Origin: Akkermansiaceae bacterium
Lineage (GTDB): Bacteria; Verrucomicrobiota; Verrucomicrobiia; Verrucomicrobiales; Akkermansiaceae
Reading direction: 5' to 3'
Length of the DNA stretch: 64,000 nt
Assembly: GCA_903906515.1 (NCBI GenBank)
Contig: CAIVKO010000044.1
Span: 1-64,000, forward strand
In this document: in pieces, positions 1 to 10,157 of the stretch
How positions within the stretch are numbered: position 1 is the stretch's first letter
Layout of the letters: every line of letters begins with the position of its first letter
Translations under genes and position numbers: made by a program
Notes under the pieces: generated by a model
Databases searched by the model: none
Seen by the model: the letters and a program-made list of their open reading frames with translations, nothing else
Told to the model about the DNA's origin: nothing

Positions 1-7
1 CCAGTTC

Positions 8-964
8 TTGCCGGATGTCCGCCGGAGTGCTTGGCTGTCCGCAGTGAGCGACCATCAGGAAAAACGATTGCTGAAAGGAGTTTCCCGCTCGTTTTATCTT
101 TCGCTGCGCCTGCTGCCCAAACCCATGCGCGAGGCCGCCGGTCTCGGATATTTGCTGGCACGCACCAGTGACACCTTGGCCGATACGGCCACCATTCCCA
201 CGGAATCCCGTTTGGCCTGCCTCGATGGATTCGCCCAGTCCGTCGCCAGTGACGCCCCGCTCGCGCGCTGGCCTGTTCAGGTTTTGAATGCCGTGGCGGA
301 TGCCAGCGAGCGACATTTGCTGGAATGCGCTGCGGATCTTATCGAGTGGCTGCGCCGCCTGCCCGAAGGCGAGGCGTCCTTAGTGCGGGAAGTCGTGAAA
401 ATCATCATTGGCGGCCAGCAGTTGGACTTACGCCGTTTCGCGGATGCGGAAAACGGTCGTATCACCGCCTTGCCTGATGACGCGGCTCTCGATGACTACA
501 CCTGGCGTGTCGCGGGATGCGTGGGTGCGTTCTGGACCAAACTCGGATTCCTCACCCTCGGCGGAAAGTTTTCAAGAACTCCCGAATCAGAACTGATAGA
601 TCTCGGTATCAACTATGGCAAAGGCTTGCAACTCGTGAACATCCTGCGGGATCTTCCGGCTGATCTCGCGAACGGTCGTTGTTACCTGCCGGTCCGTGAT
701 CCACACGATTCTGTAAGTTTGTTAGAGTTGCATCAACAATGGCTGGCACGCGCGGCTGAAAAGATCGACGCGGGATTCCAATATGCGAAAACCCTCCGCT
801 CCAGCAGGCTGCGATCTGCCAGCGTTCTGCCGGCGATGATCGCCCGGGAAACCCTGGCCCTCATGCGCAGCGCGGATTGGTCCACCTTGAATGCCCGTGT
901 CAAAGTATCACGATCGCAAGTCTATCTTGCGTTGCTGCGTGCGATGGTAGGCCGGGTCGGATAA
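8..964 (+). CDS. squalene/phytoene synthase family protein (start may lie upstream of the window)
   Basis: ORF with trans-isoprenyl synthase motifs: ARTSDTLADT and GKGLQLVNILRDLPADLANGRCYLP. Confidence 0.88.
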   Translation: MPDVRRSAWLSAVSDHQEKRLLKGVSRSFYLSLRLLPKPMREAAGLGYLLARTSDTLADTATIPTESRLACLDGFAQSVASDAPLARWPVQVLNAVADASERHLLECAADLIEWLRRLPEGEASLVREVVKIIIGGQQLDLRRFADAENGRITALPDDAALDDYTWRVAGCVGAFWTKLGFLTLGGKFSRTPESELIDLGINYGKGLQLVNILRDLPADLANGRCYLPVRDPHDSVSLLELHQQWLARAAEKIDAGFQYAKTLRSSRLRSASVLPAMIARETLALMRSADWSTLNARVKVSRSQVYLALLRAMVGRVG

Positions 965-1033
965 GATGGGTGTGTCGTTTTTCCCATCACTTTCCGGTTT
1001 CCAAGCCTGCCGCGAGCCACTACGCTCCGCCTT

Positions 1034-2257
1034 ATGAAATGCATGTGTCTATGGATTGGGCTCGGATCGTTGGTATCGGCGGCCCCGGCGGCTCCGCCTG
1101 ATCCCGAGGATGCGGCGTATCCGGCGATCAAGCGGTTGATCGAGGTGATGGACACCGTGCGCAAGAGGCACCCGGATGTGGACCGCTTGGCGTATGACCG
1201 TCTGGTGAATCACGCGCTCGAAGGCATGTTGGCGAGTCTGGATCCGCATTCATCGTTCATCCATCCGGAAATGGCGGCGAGGATGCGCGACAATCCGGCG
1301 ATGAATCCGGAGGTGGTTTCGTTAGGGATGGTGTTCGGATTGCGCGACGACGGGGCTTATGTGTCATCGGTCATTCCGCAAGGTCCTGCGGCGGTGGTAG
1401 GTGTGTTGCCTGGGTCGGCATTGTTGGAAATCGATGGCCGCAAGATCGAAGGCGCGGATTTTTCCGATTGGATCGGAGCACTGCGGAAGCCTGCCGGTGT
1501 CGTGACCCGCTTGCGGCTCAAGTCGCCCGCATCACCGCGCCCGGAGGAGGTGGAGTTGACGCATCGCTGGGTCGAAGAACGTTCGGTGACGGAAACGAAG
1601 ATAGCGGATAAGGCGAAGGGGATCGGTTATGTGAGGTTGTCGACCTTCGGTTCCGGATGCGCCCGCGAGATGGAAGCCGCACTCGATGAGCTTGAGGACG
1701 GTGGTATGAAATCACTCGTTCTTGACCTGAGAGGCAATGGTGGCGGCGACCTCGGGGAAACCGTGAAAATCCTCGGTTTGTTCGTGCCGCCGGAGACCGT
1801 GGTGGTGACCACTCGCGGCCGCGATGAAGACGCTACTTCGGAAATGAAGACTCCGGCGCGGCAACGTAGAAAACGTTCATATCCCATGGTGGTCCTCATC
1901 GATCAAATGTCGGCATCCGCGTCGGAACTCACTGCCGGTGCGCTCCAGGATTTGAAGCGCGCCACGATTCTCGGCGAGATCAGTTATGGCAAAGGCTCGG
2001 TGCAGAACATCATCCCCATGGGCGGCGGCACCGCTTTGCGTCTAACCATCGCCACCTATCATACGCCCTCAGGTAGGACACCACACCATAAAGGCATCAC
2101 ACCGGATGTCCCGGTCACCCTTGGCGAGAAGGATCGGACACAGTTCCAAAACCGCTGCCGGATCGGCACACTCACTCCGGAGCAGCGCAAGGAAAACGAA
2201 GCATGGGACGATCCGGTGATGAAGGCGGCTATTGGGGAGTTGGAAAAAAGCCGGTGA
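1034..2257 (+). CDS. S41 family (C-terminal processing) peptidase with PDZ domain
   Basis: SLDPHSSFI, PDZ-like segment, SASASELTAGALQD and GKGSVQ motifs. Confidence 0.88.
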   Translation: MKCMCLWIGLGSLVSAAPAAPPDPEDAAYPAIKRLIEVMDTVRKRHPDVDRLAYDRLVNHALEGMLASLDPHSSFIHPEMAARMRDNPAMNPEVVSLGMVFGLRDDGAYVSSVIPQGPAAVVGVLPGSALLEIDGRKIEGADFSDWIGALRKPAGVVTRLRLKSPASPRPEEVELTHRWVEERSVTETKIADKAKGIGYVRLSTFGSGCAREMEAALDELEDGGMKSLVLDLRGNGGGDLGETVKILGLFVPPETVVVTTRGRDEDATSEMKTPARQRRKRSYPMVVLIDQMSASASELTAGALQDLKRATILGEISYGKGSVQNIIPMGGGTALRLTIATYHTPSGRTPHHKGITPDVPVTLGEKDRTQFQNRCRIGTLTPEQRKENEAWDDPVMKAAIGELEKSR

Positions 2258-2420
2258 GCGGGCTGTTCAAGGAGCGGCGTCAAAGGACAACTTGCGAAAT
2301 GCGGCGGGGCTGCCTGCGGCTGCTAAAGTCCGACGCTCATAGAGCGCCGCTACATTGCTCCCTCGGCGAGGACGCGTTACCTGATTCTTCCTATCCCGGT
2401 AATTATTTTTCTCAAAGGCC

Positions 2421-4775
2421 CTAGTCGATGTTGATCGGGTGTGACGATCCGGCGGTGGTTTTCAATTCCCATGACTTGTCGCCATAGACGACCTTGCAGG
2501 GCTGGCCAGCTTTGGAATGGATCACGGCTTTGGTGATGCGGCCGTTTTTCCATGTGATATCGACATCAAATCCACCGCGGGCGCAAATGCCGTAGACATT
2601 GCCATCCGGCCACGACTTCGGCAGTGCGGGCAGCAGGCGGATTTCACCGGTGTGGCTTTGCAACAGCATTTCACAATAACCGGCGACCGCACCCAGATTG
2701 CCGTCGATCTGGAATGGCGGATGGGAATCGAGCAAATTCGGATAGACACCGGCACCGGACGCACCGTAGATGACCTTTGTTTCGCGAACTACGGTTAGAA
2801 GGTTGCGCAGCATTTTATAGGCGTAGTCGCCATCCCACAGCCTGGCCCAGAAATTGATTTTCCAGGCGCGGCTCCAACCGGTGCTTTTCTCACCGCGGGC
2901 TTTCAATGAAACCTCTGCCGCCTTCGCCAGATCGGGCGTGCCGGCCTTGGTGATTTGGCGACCCGGATAGAGTGCGAAGAGATGCGAAATGTGGCGGTGA
3001 TCATCCTTGGGATCGTCCTTGTCCTCTTCCCATTCCTGCAATTGTCCCCAGCGGCCGATCTTCGGCTTGAGCAGCTTGTCGCGCAGGCCGGCGATGTGAT
3101 CGCGGAATTCCTTATCGTCGCCCAGCGCGTCGGCCGCATCGATGGTATTGGTGAAGAGATCGTAGATGATTTCCTGATCGTAAGTGACGCCCTCTTCGGC
3201 AGGTCCATGCTCGGGCGACCATCCATCCGGTGTTACCAACGTGCCGTCGGGTCGGTGTTTCAGTCGGTCATCCCAGAATTGGCAGATCTCCTTGAGCACC
3301 GGATAGGCGGTTTGGCGTAGGTAGCGGATGTCACGGCTGAAGGCGAAGTGTTCCCACAGGTGCTGCGCATACCACGCGCTGCCGGGCGGGTTCCACTTCC
3401 AGAACGAAATACCGCAGGCGTTGTTCATCGTCTGGACGGTCCAGCCGCGGACATTGCCGTATTGTTTGCGCGTGTTGACCGCGCTGACCTCGCGGATGCT
3501 GTGGACGTAATCGATGAATGGCTCGTGGCACTCCGCGAGGTTGGCCACTTCGGCGGGCCAGTAGTTCATCTCGATGTTGATGTTGGAATGGTAGTCGCCG
3601 GCCCAGGCGGGCTGGTTGCTGTCGTTCCAAACTCCCTGCAGGTTCGCGGGCAAGGAACCCGGGCGCGAACAACTGATCAGCAGGTAACGGCCGAACTGGC
3701 AGAACAAGGCTTCAAGTTCGGGGTCGCTGGTCTGCTTTTCATTGTAGTCTTCGAGACGCGCCAGCGTGGTCTTGGCACGTAACTCAGGAGCGGTAGTTCC
3801 GAGGTCGATGGAAAAGCGACGGAAGATCGACTGGTAATTTTTCACATGCCGATCTAACAAATCGCCGAAGTCCCGCTTGCCTGCGGCATCCACCCTGCGT
3901 GTAACTGCCGCGTGAGGGTGCTCGCCAAGCCACTCTTTAGTGTGGTCCTGTAGGAAGTTGGTGCCTGCACCGAGAATGAGGGTTATGCGGTCGCATTTCT
4001 CGAATGCCAGATTGGCGGCAGGTACTGCGATTTTCCAGGGGTTTTCGGCGGTTGTTGTGGTGTCACCGACCGCGAGCGTACCCTTCTCATGCAACACGAG
4101 AAGTTGGGCTTCATATTCAAATCCGTTCTCCAGTTTGCCCACGGAGACGAGCATGTTGTCCTTGGCCTCGATCTTTGCCTGATGCATGTCCGCAAGCTGG
4201 ATGCGGCCGCTGCAGGTGCCGGGGCGGTCCGTTGTCAACTCGATGACGATCACTCCGTCGGGATGACTGGCGAAGGCTGTGCGTTGGTATCGCACGCCGT
4301 CAAACTCATAACTTACCCGGTGCACGGCACGGTCGATGTCCAATTCATGCCGATAGTCGGTCACCTTGGAAAAATCATGTCCGAGATGAAGCAGGATGTC
4401 GCCGAACGCCTGATAGGAGCCCATGTTCCGCTCTTCCTTATCTCCGACACCCAGCGGTGGTCTGTCACCGGCCACTCGCTCGCCGGTCCAAAGGCTGATC
4501 TCGTTGAACTGGATCCGCTCGACCTCGGTGCCGCCGAAGAGCATTGCTCCCATCGGCCCGTTGCCGATGGGTAGGGCCTCGGTCATCCATGCTTTCGCAG
4601 GACGGTCATACCAGAGGCAGCAAGTCTTTGACGGATCTGCGTGGGAGAGGGGATCTCCTGTTGTGGCACCCATGCCCGCCATGGGCTTCAAGCCTATGGC
4701 TGCCGTTGCGAGAGAAGCAGACTGCAAAAAGGACCGTCTTGAAATGTCATTGATGTGTGTGAATTTCGGTGTCAT
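2421..4775 (-). CDS. glycoside hydrolase family 95 protein (alpha-L-fucosidase-like), Tat-type leader
   Basis: N-term SRRSFLQSASLATAAIG; WYDRPAKAWMTEALPIGNGPMGAMLFGG; NINIEMNYWPAEVANL; FQIDGNLGAVAGYCEMLLQS. Confidence 0.92.
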   Translation of the reverse strand: MTPKFTHINDISRRSFLQSASLATAAIGLKPMAGMGATTGDPLSHADPSKTCCLWYDRPAKAWMTEALPIGNGPMGAMLFGGTEVERIQFNEISLWTGERVAGDRPPLGVGDKEERNMGSYQAFGDILLHLGHDFSKVTDYRHELDIDRAVHRVSYEFDGVRYQRTAFASHPDGVIVIELTTDRPGTCSGRIQLADMHQAKIEAKDNMLVSVGKLENGFEYEAQLLVLHEKGTLAVGDTTTTAENPWKIAVPAANLAFEKCDRITLILGAGTNFLQDHTKEWLGEHPHAAVTRRVDAAGKRDFGDLLDRHVKNYQSIFRRFSIDLGTTAPELRAKTTLARLEDYNEKQTSDPELEALFCQFGRYLLISCSRPGSLPANLQGVWNDSNQPAWAGDYHSNINIEMNYWPAEVANLAECHEPFIDYVHSIREVSAVNTRKQYGNVRGWTVQTMNNACGISFWKWNPPGSAWYAQHLWEHFAFSRDIRYLRQTAYPVLKEICQFWDDRLKHRPDGTLVTPDGWSPEHGPAEEGVTYDQEIIYDLFTNTIDAADALGDDKEFRDHIAGLRDKLLKPKIGRWGQLQEWEEDKDDPKDDHRHISHLFALYPGRQITKAGTPDLAKAAEVSLKARGEKSTGWSRAWKINFWARLWDGDYAYKMLRNLLTVVRETKVIYGASGAGVYPNLLDSHPPFQIDGNLGAVAGYCEMLLQSHTGEIRLLPALPKSWPDGNVYGICARGGFDVDITWKNGRITKAVIHSKAGQPCKVVYGDKSWELKTTAGSSHPINID

Positions 4776-4937
4776 CGGAATGCGAAAACTTGGTTTTTAC
4801 ACAGATTTATGACAATCATAAAATTACGGGGTGGCTTTTTGCGGTTGGTTTTTTGTGGCTTGCACACTCTGCGATCGGATGTCATAAATCACGGGCTGCC
4901 AAATGATCAGGCGCTGAGCATCCAACCCCATACACCG

Positions 4938-5036
4938 ATGAAAACAAAAGACGCAAAAAAAGAGAATAAGAAGAAGCCTTCCAAAACTCCCAAGGAGAAG
5001 AAACTCGCGAAAAAGGAAAAGAAAAACAGCAAGTAA
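4938..5036 (+). CDS. lysine-rich 32-aa microprotein (hypothetical)
   Basis: ATG at 4938: MKTKDAKKENKKKPSKTPKEKKLAKKEKKNSK*, end of the 4755..5036 ORF. Confidence 0.45.
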   Translation: MKTKDAKKENKKKPSKTPKEKKLAKKEKKNSK

Positions 5037-5037
5037 T

Positions 5038-5364
5038 CTAACATTTATCTTTCCCGAATTCGCGGATGCGTTTGAGAAACCCGTGCTCGCTGGGTTCATC
5101 TTTCGGGGCGTCCTCATAACGGGACTTGTAATAATGGGCGACGAGGTCATCGAAGTGATCGTCGCAGAATTGGGAATATTTGAGGTGTCGGTGAAAATCC
5201 ATCAAGGTCTGTCCTTCCAATCGGTGATGGCCATGGGTTTCGCACATGCGGAGAAACTCGAGGAAATATTCGGGCTGTTTGTCGCGCTCGGCCCTCACGC
5301 GGGAGGCCTTTTTCGGCGCCCATTGCCACGGAATGTGTCGCTTACGGAGAATAAAGCTCATCAT
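5038..5364 (-). CDS. hypothetical protein
   Basis: ORF 5038..5535 with a likely start at MMSFILRKRHIPWQW, downstream of the Gfo/Idh gene. Confidence 0.6.
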   Translation of the reverse strand: MMSFILRKRHIPWQWAPKKASRVRAERDKQPEYFLEFLRMCETHGHHRLEGQTLMDFHRHLKYSQFCDDHFDDLVAHYYKSRYEDAPKDEPSEHGFLKRIREFGKDKC

Positions 5365-5422
5365 CGAACCTAACAATCCAAGACCCGGAATGGCCGACCG
5401 GCAACACCATGCGTTAGGGGCA

Positions 5423-6907
5423 TCAGCCGATTTCAGGCACCTCGTATCCTTTGCGGAAGTTCGGCACATTGAACGCTTTGATGGCATCCGAACCTGAAAC
5501 AAGGCCGGTTTTAGGGTTGATCGAGACCTTGCCACCCACTGAACAAGTCACCTTGGCAAAGTCGATATTCCAGTCGTGGAGTTGCTTGTGCTGGCGTGCG
5601 ATCACATCGGCAAATATCTCGGTTTGTGGTATGGCGGATGGGATTTTCGCGAGCGGAATCTGCTCGCCTGTGCGCAGCGAGATGTTGGCATAGTGTGCCA
5701 GCGCGGCTGATTTGTGAGCCGATGAAATCGGTGCGGTGAGATCCTGGCTACGCCTTGAGCGAACCGCGTCGATGAAGTTTTGCATGTGATGTCCACCCGC
5801 ATCGCCGGGAAACTTGGCCACCTTCGTCACGCCATCAGGCCCGAGGACATAGCCGCCGCCGCGACCGCCGCGGAACTCGCCTTTTTCACCCGTAACGATA
5901 ATGGCTACACGGATGCCCTTATAGACCGCATCGACGTTGCGCGTTGGCGTCATCCACATGTTGTTGACCTCGAAAGTACACGGAATGCCATTGAGTGAAA
6001 ACGCAGCGGTCTGCATGTTCGCGGTGTTTCCTCCATCATCCCAACCGAAACGACCCCCAAAACTGTACATCTCGGATGGCAGTTCGGGATCTCCGGAAAA
6101 CCAGGCCAAGAGATCGAGTTCGTGCGGACCTTGGTTGCCAATGTCACCATTGCCGGTGTTGTAGTCCCAGTGCCAGTCGTAGTGCAAATGCGGACGGTAG
6201 ATCGGTTTGTCCTGCGCCGGGCCAAGCCACAGGTCATAATCCAATGTGGCCGGTGGCGTGATCGGTTTATCGACTTTACCAATGGACGAACGATTGCGGA
6301 AGCATGTGCCATACATCGCCGTAATCTTGCCGATGTTGCCTTCCTTGATGTATTGCAAGGCAGGGATCAATCCGGTGTCGGAGCGGTTCTGAGTGCCGGC
6401 TTGAACAATACGACCGTAGCGCTGGACCGCGGCTGCCATTTGCCGACCTGACCATGCGTCGCCGGAGACCGGTTTTTCCACATAGACATCCTTGCCGGCC
6501 TGGCAGGCGTGGATCATGTGCAGGGCGTGCCAGAAGTTCGGGCTGGCAATGATCACCGCATCGATATCCTTGCGCTCCAGCAACTTGCGGTAATCCCGAA
6601 TCTGATCGACCGTGCCACCCAGCTTTTTCGCCATCCTGGCCATGTGGTCGGTGTCGGGATCACACACTGCCACTATCCTGGCGTTTTTCGTGTGCTGCAG
6701 TTGCATTGACAGGCTGGTGCCGCGTTCACCGCATCCGATCAAACCGACCCGCACCTGCTCGTTGGCTCCCATCACATCTTGAGCCCGCAATACGGCCGCT
6801 GATGCCACAAAACCGCCGACCGTCTGCAAAAAACGGCGACGGTTCACCAATCGGAAGGAGGAATTTTCCATGCTGCGGTTACACATAGTCGACTGAATAT
6901 CTTTCAT
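5423..6907 (-). CDS. Gfo/Idh/MocA family oxidoreductase, Tat-type leader
   Basis: VRVGLIGCGERGTSLSMQLQ Rossmann motif; YVEKPVSGDAWSGRQM; leader RRRFLQTVGGFVASAAVL. Confidence 0.92.
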   Translation of the reverse strand: MKDIQSTMCNRSMENSSFRLVNRRRFLQTVGGFVASAAVLRAQDVMGANEQVRVGLIGCGERGTSLSMQLQHTKNARIVAVCDPDTDHMARMAKKLGGTVDQIRDYRKLLERKDIDAVIIASPNFWHALHMIHACQAGKDVYVEKPVSGDAWSGRQMAAAVQRYGRIVQAGTQNRSDTGLIPALQYIKEGNIGKITAMYGTCFRNRSSIGKVDKPITPPATLDYDLWLGPAQDKPIYRPHLHYDWHWDYNTGNGDIGNQGPHELDLLAWFSGDPELPSEMYSFGGRFGWDDGGNTANMQTAAFSLNGIPCTFEVNNMWMTPTRNVDAVYKGIRVAIIVTGEKGEFRGGRGGGYVLGPDGVTKVAKFPGDAGGHHMQNFIDAVRSRRSQDLTAPISSAHKSAALAHYANISLRTGEQIPLAKIPSAIPQTEIFADVIARQHKQLHDWNIDFAKVTCSVGGKVSINPKTGLVSGSDAIKAFNVPNFRKGYEVPEIG

Positions 6908-6949
6908 GATGAGGTGGTGGGGAAGGAGGCGAAGGGTTGGTGAACAAGG

Positions 6950-7110
6950 GCAGGGATCGTCATCTCCGAGCGGTCCGCTTAGGCAGGGACCGACCTCCGG
7001 GCGGTCCTGCGAATGGAAGACGAATGATTGAACATGTTCGGATTTTCAAGCTTTCCATGTGCGAATACATTCTCATCTCATTCTCTGGACCGCTCGGAGA
7101 TCGGTCCCTG
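6950..7110. repeat. interspersed palindromic repeat, copy A
   Basis: cagggatcgtcatctccgagcggtcc, then ggcagggaccgacctccgggcggtcc, then ggaccgctcggagatcggtccctgcc directly abutting the folK stop. Confidence 0.88.
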
Positions 7111-7111
7111 C

Positions 7112-7615
7112 CTACTTTTCCGTTAGCCGAACCAGCGGCGGTTCGTCGGAGCGGAGGTTTTTCAGCAGGTCGGCTATATCATGGGTCTGGCCGGGCAGGA
7201 TCAGTTCCGGGCGGATGTCGGCCAGCGGTTGCAGGACGAAGCGCCTCTCGCCAATGCGCGGGTGCGGCAGTGTCAGGGAGTCGTTGCCGATCGTTTCATC
7301 GCCGAGGTAGAGGAGGTCGATGTCGATCACGCGCGGTGCGTTGCGTTCGGCGGATGGTGCGCGGCCCAGTTTTTGTTCAATGGTGCGGGTGGTCTCTAAC
7401 AATTCCATCGCGGTGCCGGTGAAATCGATTTCGATGACGGTGTTGAGAAATTCGGGAGAGCCCGGCGGACAGAGCAGAGGTTCGGTCTGATAGACTGGGG
7501 CGGTGATGATCGGTTCACCGGCGTTGGCGATTTCACGCAGGCAGGCGCAGGCGGCCCGCAGGTTGGCGAGGCGGTCGCCGAGATTCGATCCTAGTGCGAT
7601 TCCGGCGCGGGACAT
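7112..7615 (-). CDS. folK: 2-amino-4-hydroxy-6-hydroxymethyldihydropteridine diphosphokinase
   Basis: ALGSNLGDRLANLRAA; RAPSAERNAPRVIDIDLLYLGD; LTLPHPRIGERRFVLQPLADI. Confidence 0.95.
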   Translation of the reverse strand: MSRAGIALGSNLGDRLANLRAACACLREIANAGEPIITAPVYQTEPLLCPPGSPEFLNTVIEIDFTGTAMELLETTRTIEQKLGRAPSAERNAPRVIDIDLLYLGDETIGNDSLTLPHPRIGERRFVLQPLADIRPELILPGQTHDIADLLKNLRSDEPPLVRLTEK

Positions 7616-7618
7616 GGA

Positions 7619-9070
7619 TTACTCGGTTAGGTTTTTGAGGCTGGGAATGCCGCAGTTTTTGGCGACTCGTTGGTTCGCTCCAGCCACACCGGCGGATGGG
7701 ATGATCAGCGGGCGGTTGGCACCGAACAACTCGATCACGAAAAATTTCGGGGCCTCTTTGGGATGCAACAACTCATAGGCTTGTTTGAGGTCGGTCACCT
7801 CGACGCCGTTGATTTTCTCCACCGCGAAGCCGGTGAAATCCGTGAGTTGGCTGGTGATGGGGTCGCTTTCGACACGGGTGAGGATCACGATATCGCCGTA
7901 TTTCTTGAAGAGCCCCTTGGGCACGTAGTCGGAGTAAAGACGACGCACATTGATATCGGTGAACTTGGAGGCGGCGAAGAGATTGGTGTCCAGGGGTTGG
8001 AAAACAAGACCTGCAAACACCATGTAGCGCGGTTTTTTCTCATATTGGATCGCATACATCCGCGACCAATGAAGCGGCTTGAGTTCGATCTCCACATCCA
8101 TTTCCTTGCCGTCGCGGATCAGACGTACAGCGACCTTGTCTCCGACGAATTTGCGTTCGACGATCTCGTTGAGGTTCACATTTTCACCATCGATCGTGAT
8201 CATGCCTGCGCTATCGACCGGAAGATGGTCCAAGGCGGTGATGACATCGCCCGGTTTGAGATGGCCGTCGCTGGCACTGGTAGGAACCACGTTGGTGATG
8301 AGCACGCCCACTCCATCATCCTTCAGACCCAATGCGGTGCGCATGGCCGGATTGTGGAGGGGGAAATCGGACACGCCGAGATCGGTGTATTGGTTGTAAA
8401 TGCCGTCCTCGATGTCCTTGAGAAACCTTTGGATTACAGGAGTGGGGATGATGTAGCCGGTGTTGTCTGCTTGCCGGAGCCCTTGAAATGCGACGCCCAC
8501 CACCTTGCCGTCCTGGATGACCGGGCCTCCCGAATTTCCAGGGTTGATCGCGGCATCGATTTGCACCGCCAGATGCGAATCCGCGCGCGAGTGCGAGTAG
8601 GGTTGGAAGTCGATGCGCGAGACTACGCCGCGGGTCACCGAGAGTCGGTCTCCGCCGATCGGATAGCCGATCACGCGCACTTGGGATTCCAAACTCGGGA
8701 CTTTTCCGAATTCGAACGTGGGAAACGACTCGAAGTTTTTGAAATCTTCCACCGAGAGCAGCGCCAGATCACAATCGTGGGCGATGTAATCGACCTTGGC
8801 TGGATACTTCACCGGGCTGCCATACACCGTGATCAATACACGACGTCCGTTGGAAACGACGTGGGCGTTGGTGAGGATCTTGTTTTTTCCGATAATGAAG
8901 CCGGTGCCGATGCCACCGCTGAAGCGTCCGGAGTTCCACGGCGTTTCATAGTCCGGGACCTGTGTGGCCACCTCGACCCGTAATACCGAGCGATAGACAT
9001 CCGAGGGTGCGGGTTCGGCGAAAAGTGCCGGAGCAAGGGCAAGCAGGACGGGGAAAAGGAGGTGTTGCAT
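7619..9070 (-). CDS. trypsin-like (HtrA/DegP-type) serine protease with PDZ region
   Basis: TNAHVV, DCDLALLSV, GNSGGPVI catalytic motifs; signal peptide MQHLLFPVLLALAPALFA at 9070. Confidence 0.88.
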   Translation of the reverse strand: MQHLLFPVLLALAPALFAEPAPSDVYRSVLRVEVATQVPDYETPWNSGRFSGGIGTGFIIGKNKILTNAHVVSNGRRVLITVYGSPVKYPAKVDYIAHDCDLALLSVEDFKNFESFPTFEFGKVPSLESQVRVIGYPIGGDRLSVTRGVVSRIDFQPYSHSRADSHLAVQIDAAINPGNSGGPVIQDGKVVGVAFQGLRQADNTGYIIPTPVIQRFLKDIEDGIYNQYTDLGVSDFPLHNPAMRTALGLKDDGVGVLITNVVPTSASDGHLKPGDVITALDHLPVDSAGMITIDGENVNLNEIVERKFVGDKVAVRLIRDGKEMDVEIELKPLHWSRMYAIQYEKKPRYMVFAGLVFQPLDTNLFAASKFTDINVRRLYSDYVPKGLFKKYGDIVILTRVESDPITSQLTDFTGFAVEKINGVEVTDLKQAYELLHPKEAPKFFVIELFGANRPLIIPSAGVAGANQRVAKNCGIPSLKNLTE

Positions 9071-9144
9071 GGTAACCGACGAATCTCTATGGGAATGCGA
9101 GGACACCGGCAAACGAAATCTCGGGGCTGCAATCAAACATCCGT

Positions 9145-9963
9145 GTGGAAACCCGTCCATCAATGTGCATGATCACGGGCGTGGCGGATTTCTCGATGAC
9201 ATTTTTAGGGACCGGGACTTCTGTGGGAGTGCCGGTGATTGGTTGCAAGTGTGCGGTGTGTGTGTCGGAGGATTTCCGTAACCAGCGCACGCGCTCATCC
9301 GTGCTGGTGCGGGCGGGGGAGTCGGCGGTGTTGGTGGATTCCGGGCCGGATCTTCGGGCACAGGCGCTACGCGAGGGACTGGTCGCAGTGGATGCGGTGA
9401 TTTACACCCACTCTCATCTCGATCACGTCGTGGGATTCGACGAATTGCGGGCGTTTTGTTGGAGAAAAAGTGGTCCGTTGCCTTTGTATGCCACCGAGGA
9501 ATGCATGGCGACGCTCAAGCAAATGTTCGGTTGGGCGTTTTCTCCGGAGAATGTTTACAAGGGTTATATAAAACCGGACGCGCGAATCATCGACGGTCCG
9601 TTTTTTAGTGGGGATCTAAAAATCACACCGCTGCCCGTGGAGCACGCCGCTTTGGAAACCATCGGTTTTTTGTTTGAATACCCCGGTGCCCGCCGCCTCG
9701 CCTATCTTCCGGATGTGAAACGGATCCCCGATGAAACCATGGAGCGGTTGATCGGCGTGGACGTGCTGGTCCTGGACTCGCTGCGCCCGCTGCCGCACCC
9801 GACGCATTTTTCCCTCGCCGAATCCTTGGCGGCGATCCGGTGCTCGGAGGCCCGGGAGGCATGGTTGACTCATCTGGGACATGAAAACGATCATGCGGTG
9901 TTGGAGGCGGAATTGCCCGCCGGTGTCCGCGTGTCGTGGGACGGTCTGCGGATCGACCTTTGA
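9145..9963 (+). CDS. MBL-fold metallohydrolase (PhnP/RNase Z-like); start may be the ATG at 9196
   Basis: MTFLGTGTSVGVPVIGCKCAVC; YTHSHLDHVVGFDELR. Confidence 0.85.
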   Translation: METRPSMCMITGVADFSMTFLGTGTSVGVPVIGCKCAVCVSEDFRNQRTRSSVLVRAGESAVLVDSGPDLRAQALREGLVAVDAVIYTHSHLDHVVGFDELRAFCWRKSGPLPLYATEECMATLKQMFGWAFSPENVYKGYIKPDARIIDGPFFSGDLKITPLPVEHAALETIGFLFEYPGARRLAYLPDVKRIPDETMERLIGVDVLVLDSLRPLPHPTHFSLAESLAAIRCSEAREAWLTHLGHENDHAVLEAELPAGVRVSWDGLRIDL

Positions 9964-10157
9964 CGTTAAAAGGGATATTGGGGATTGGGGGATTTGATAT
10001 TGGGGATTTGGATTCGATACGTGGCAGTAAATGCAAACTCACTTTCTGGATGAATCGAGTCGAATGTCCAAGAGATTGAAAATGAGAACCTAATCTCTCA
10101 ATTTCAAATCCCCAATTTCCTTTCAAGCTGATATTCGTCGTTCTTGCATGTCGTGCG

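Noticed and set aside
7670-8983. 437-aa plus-strand ORF
   Set aside because: Lies fully antisense to the HtrA-like protease with clear catalytic motifs; composition is typical of a shadow ORF in GC-rich DNA.
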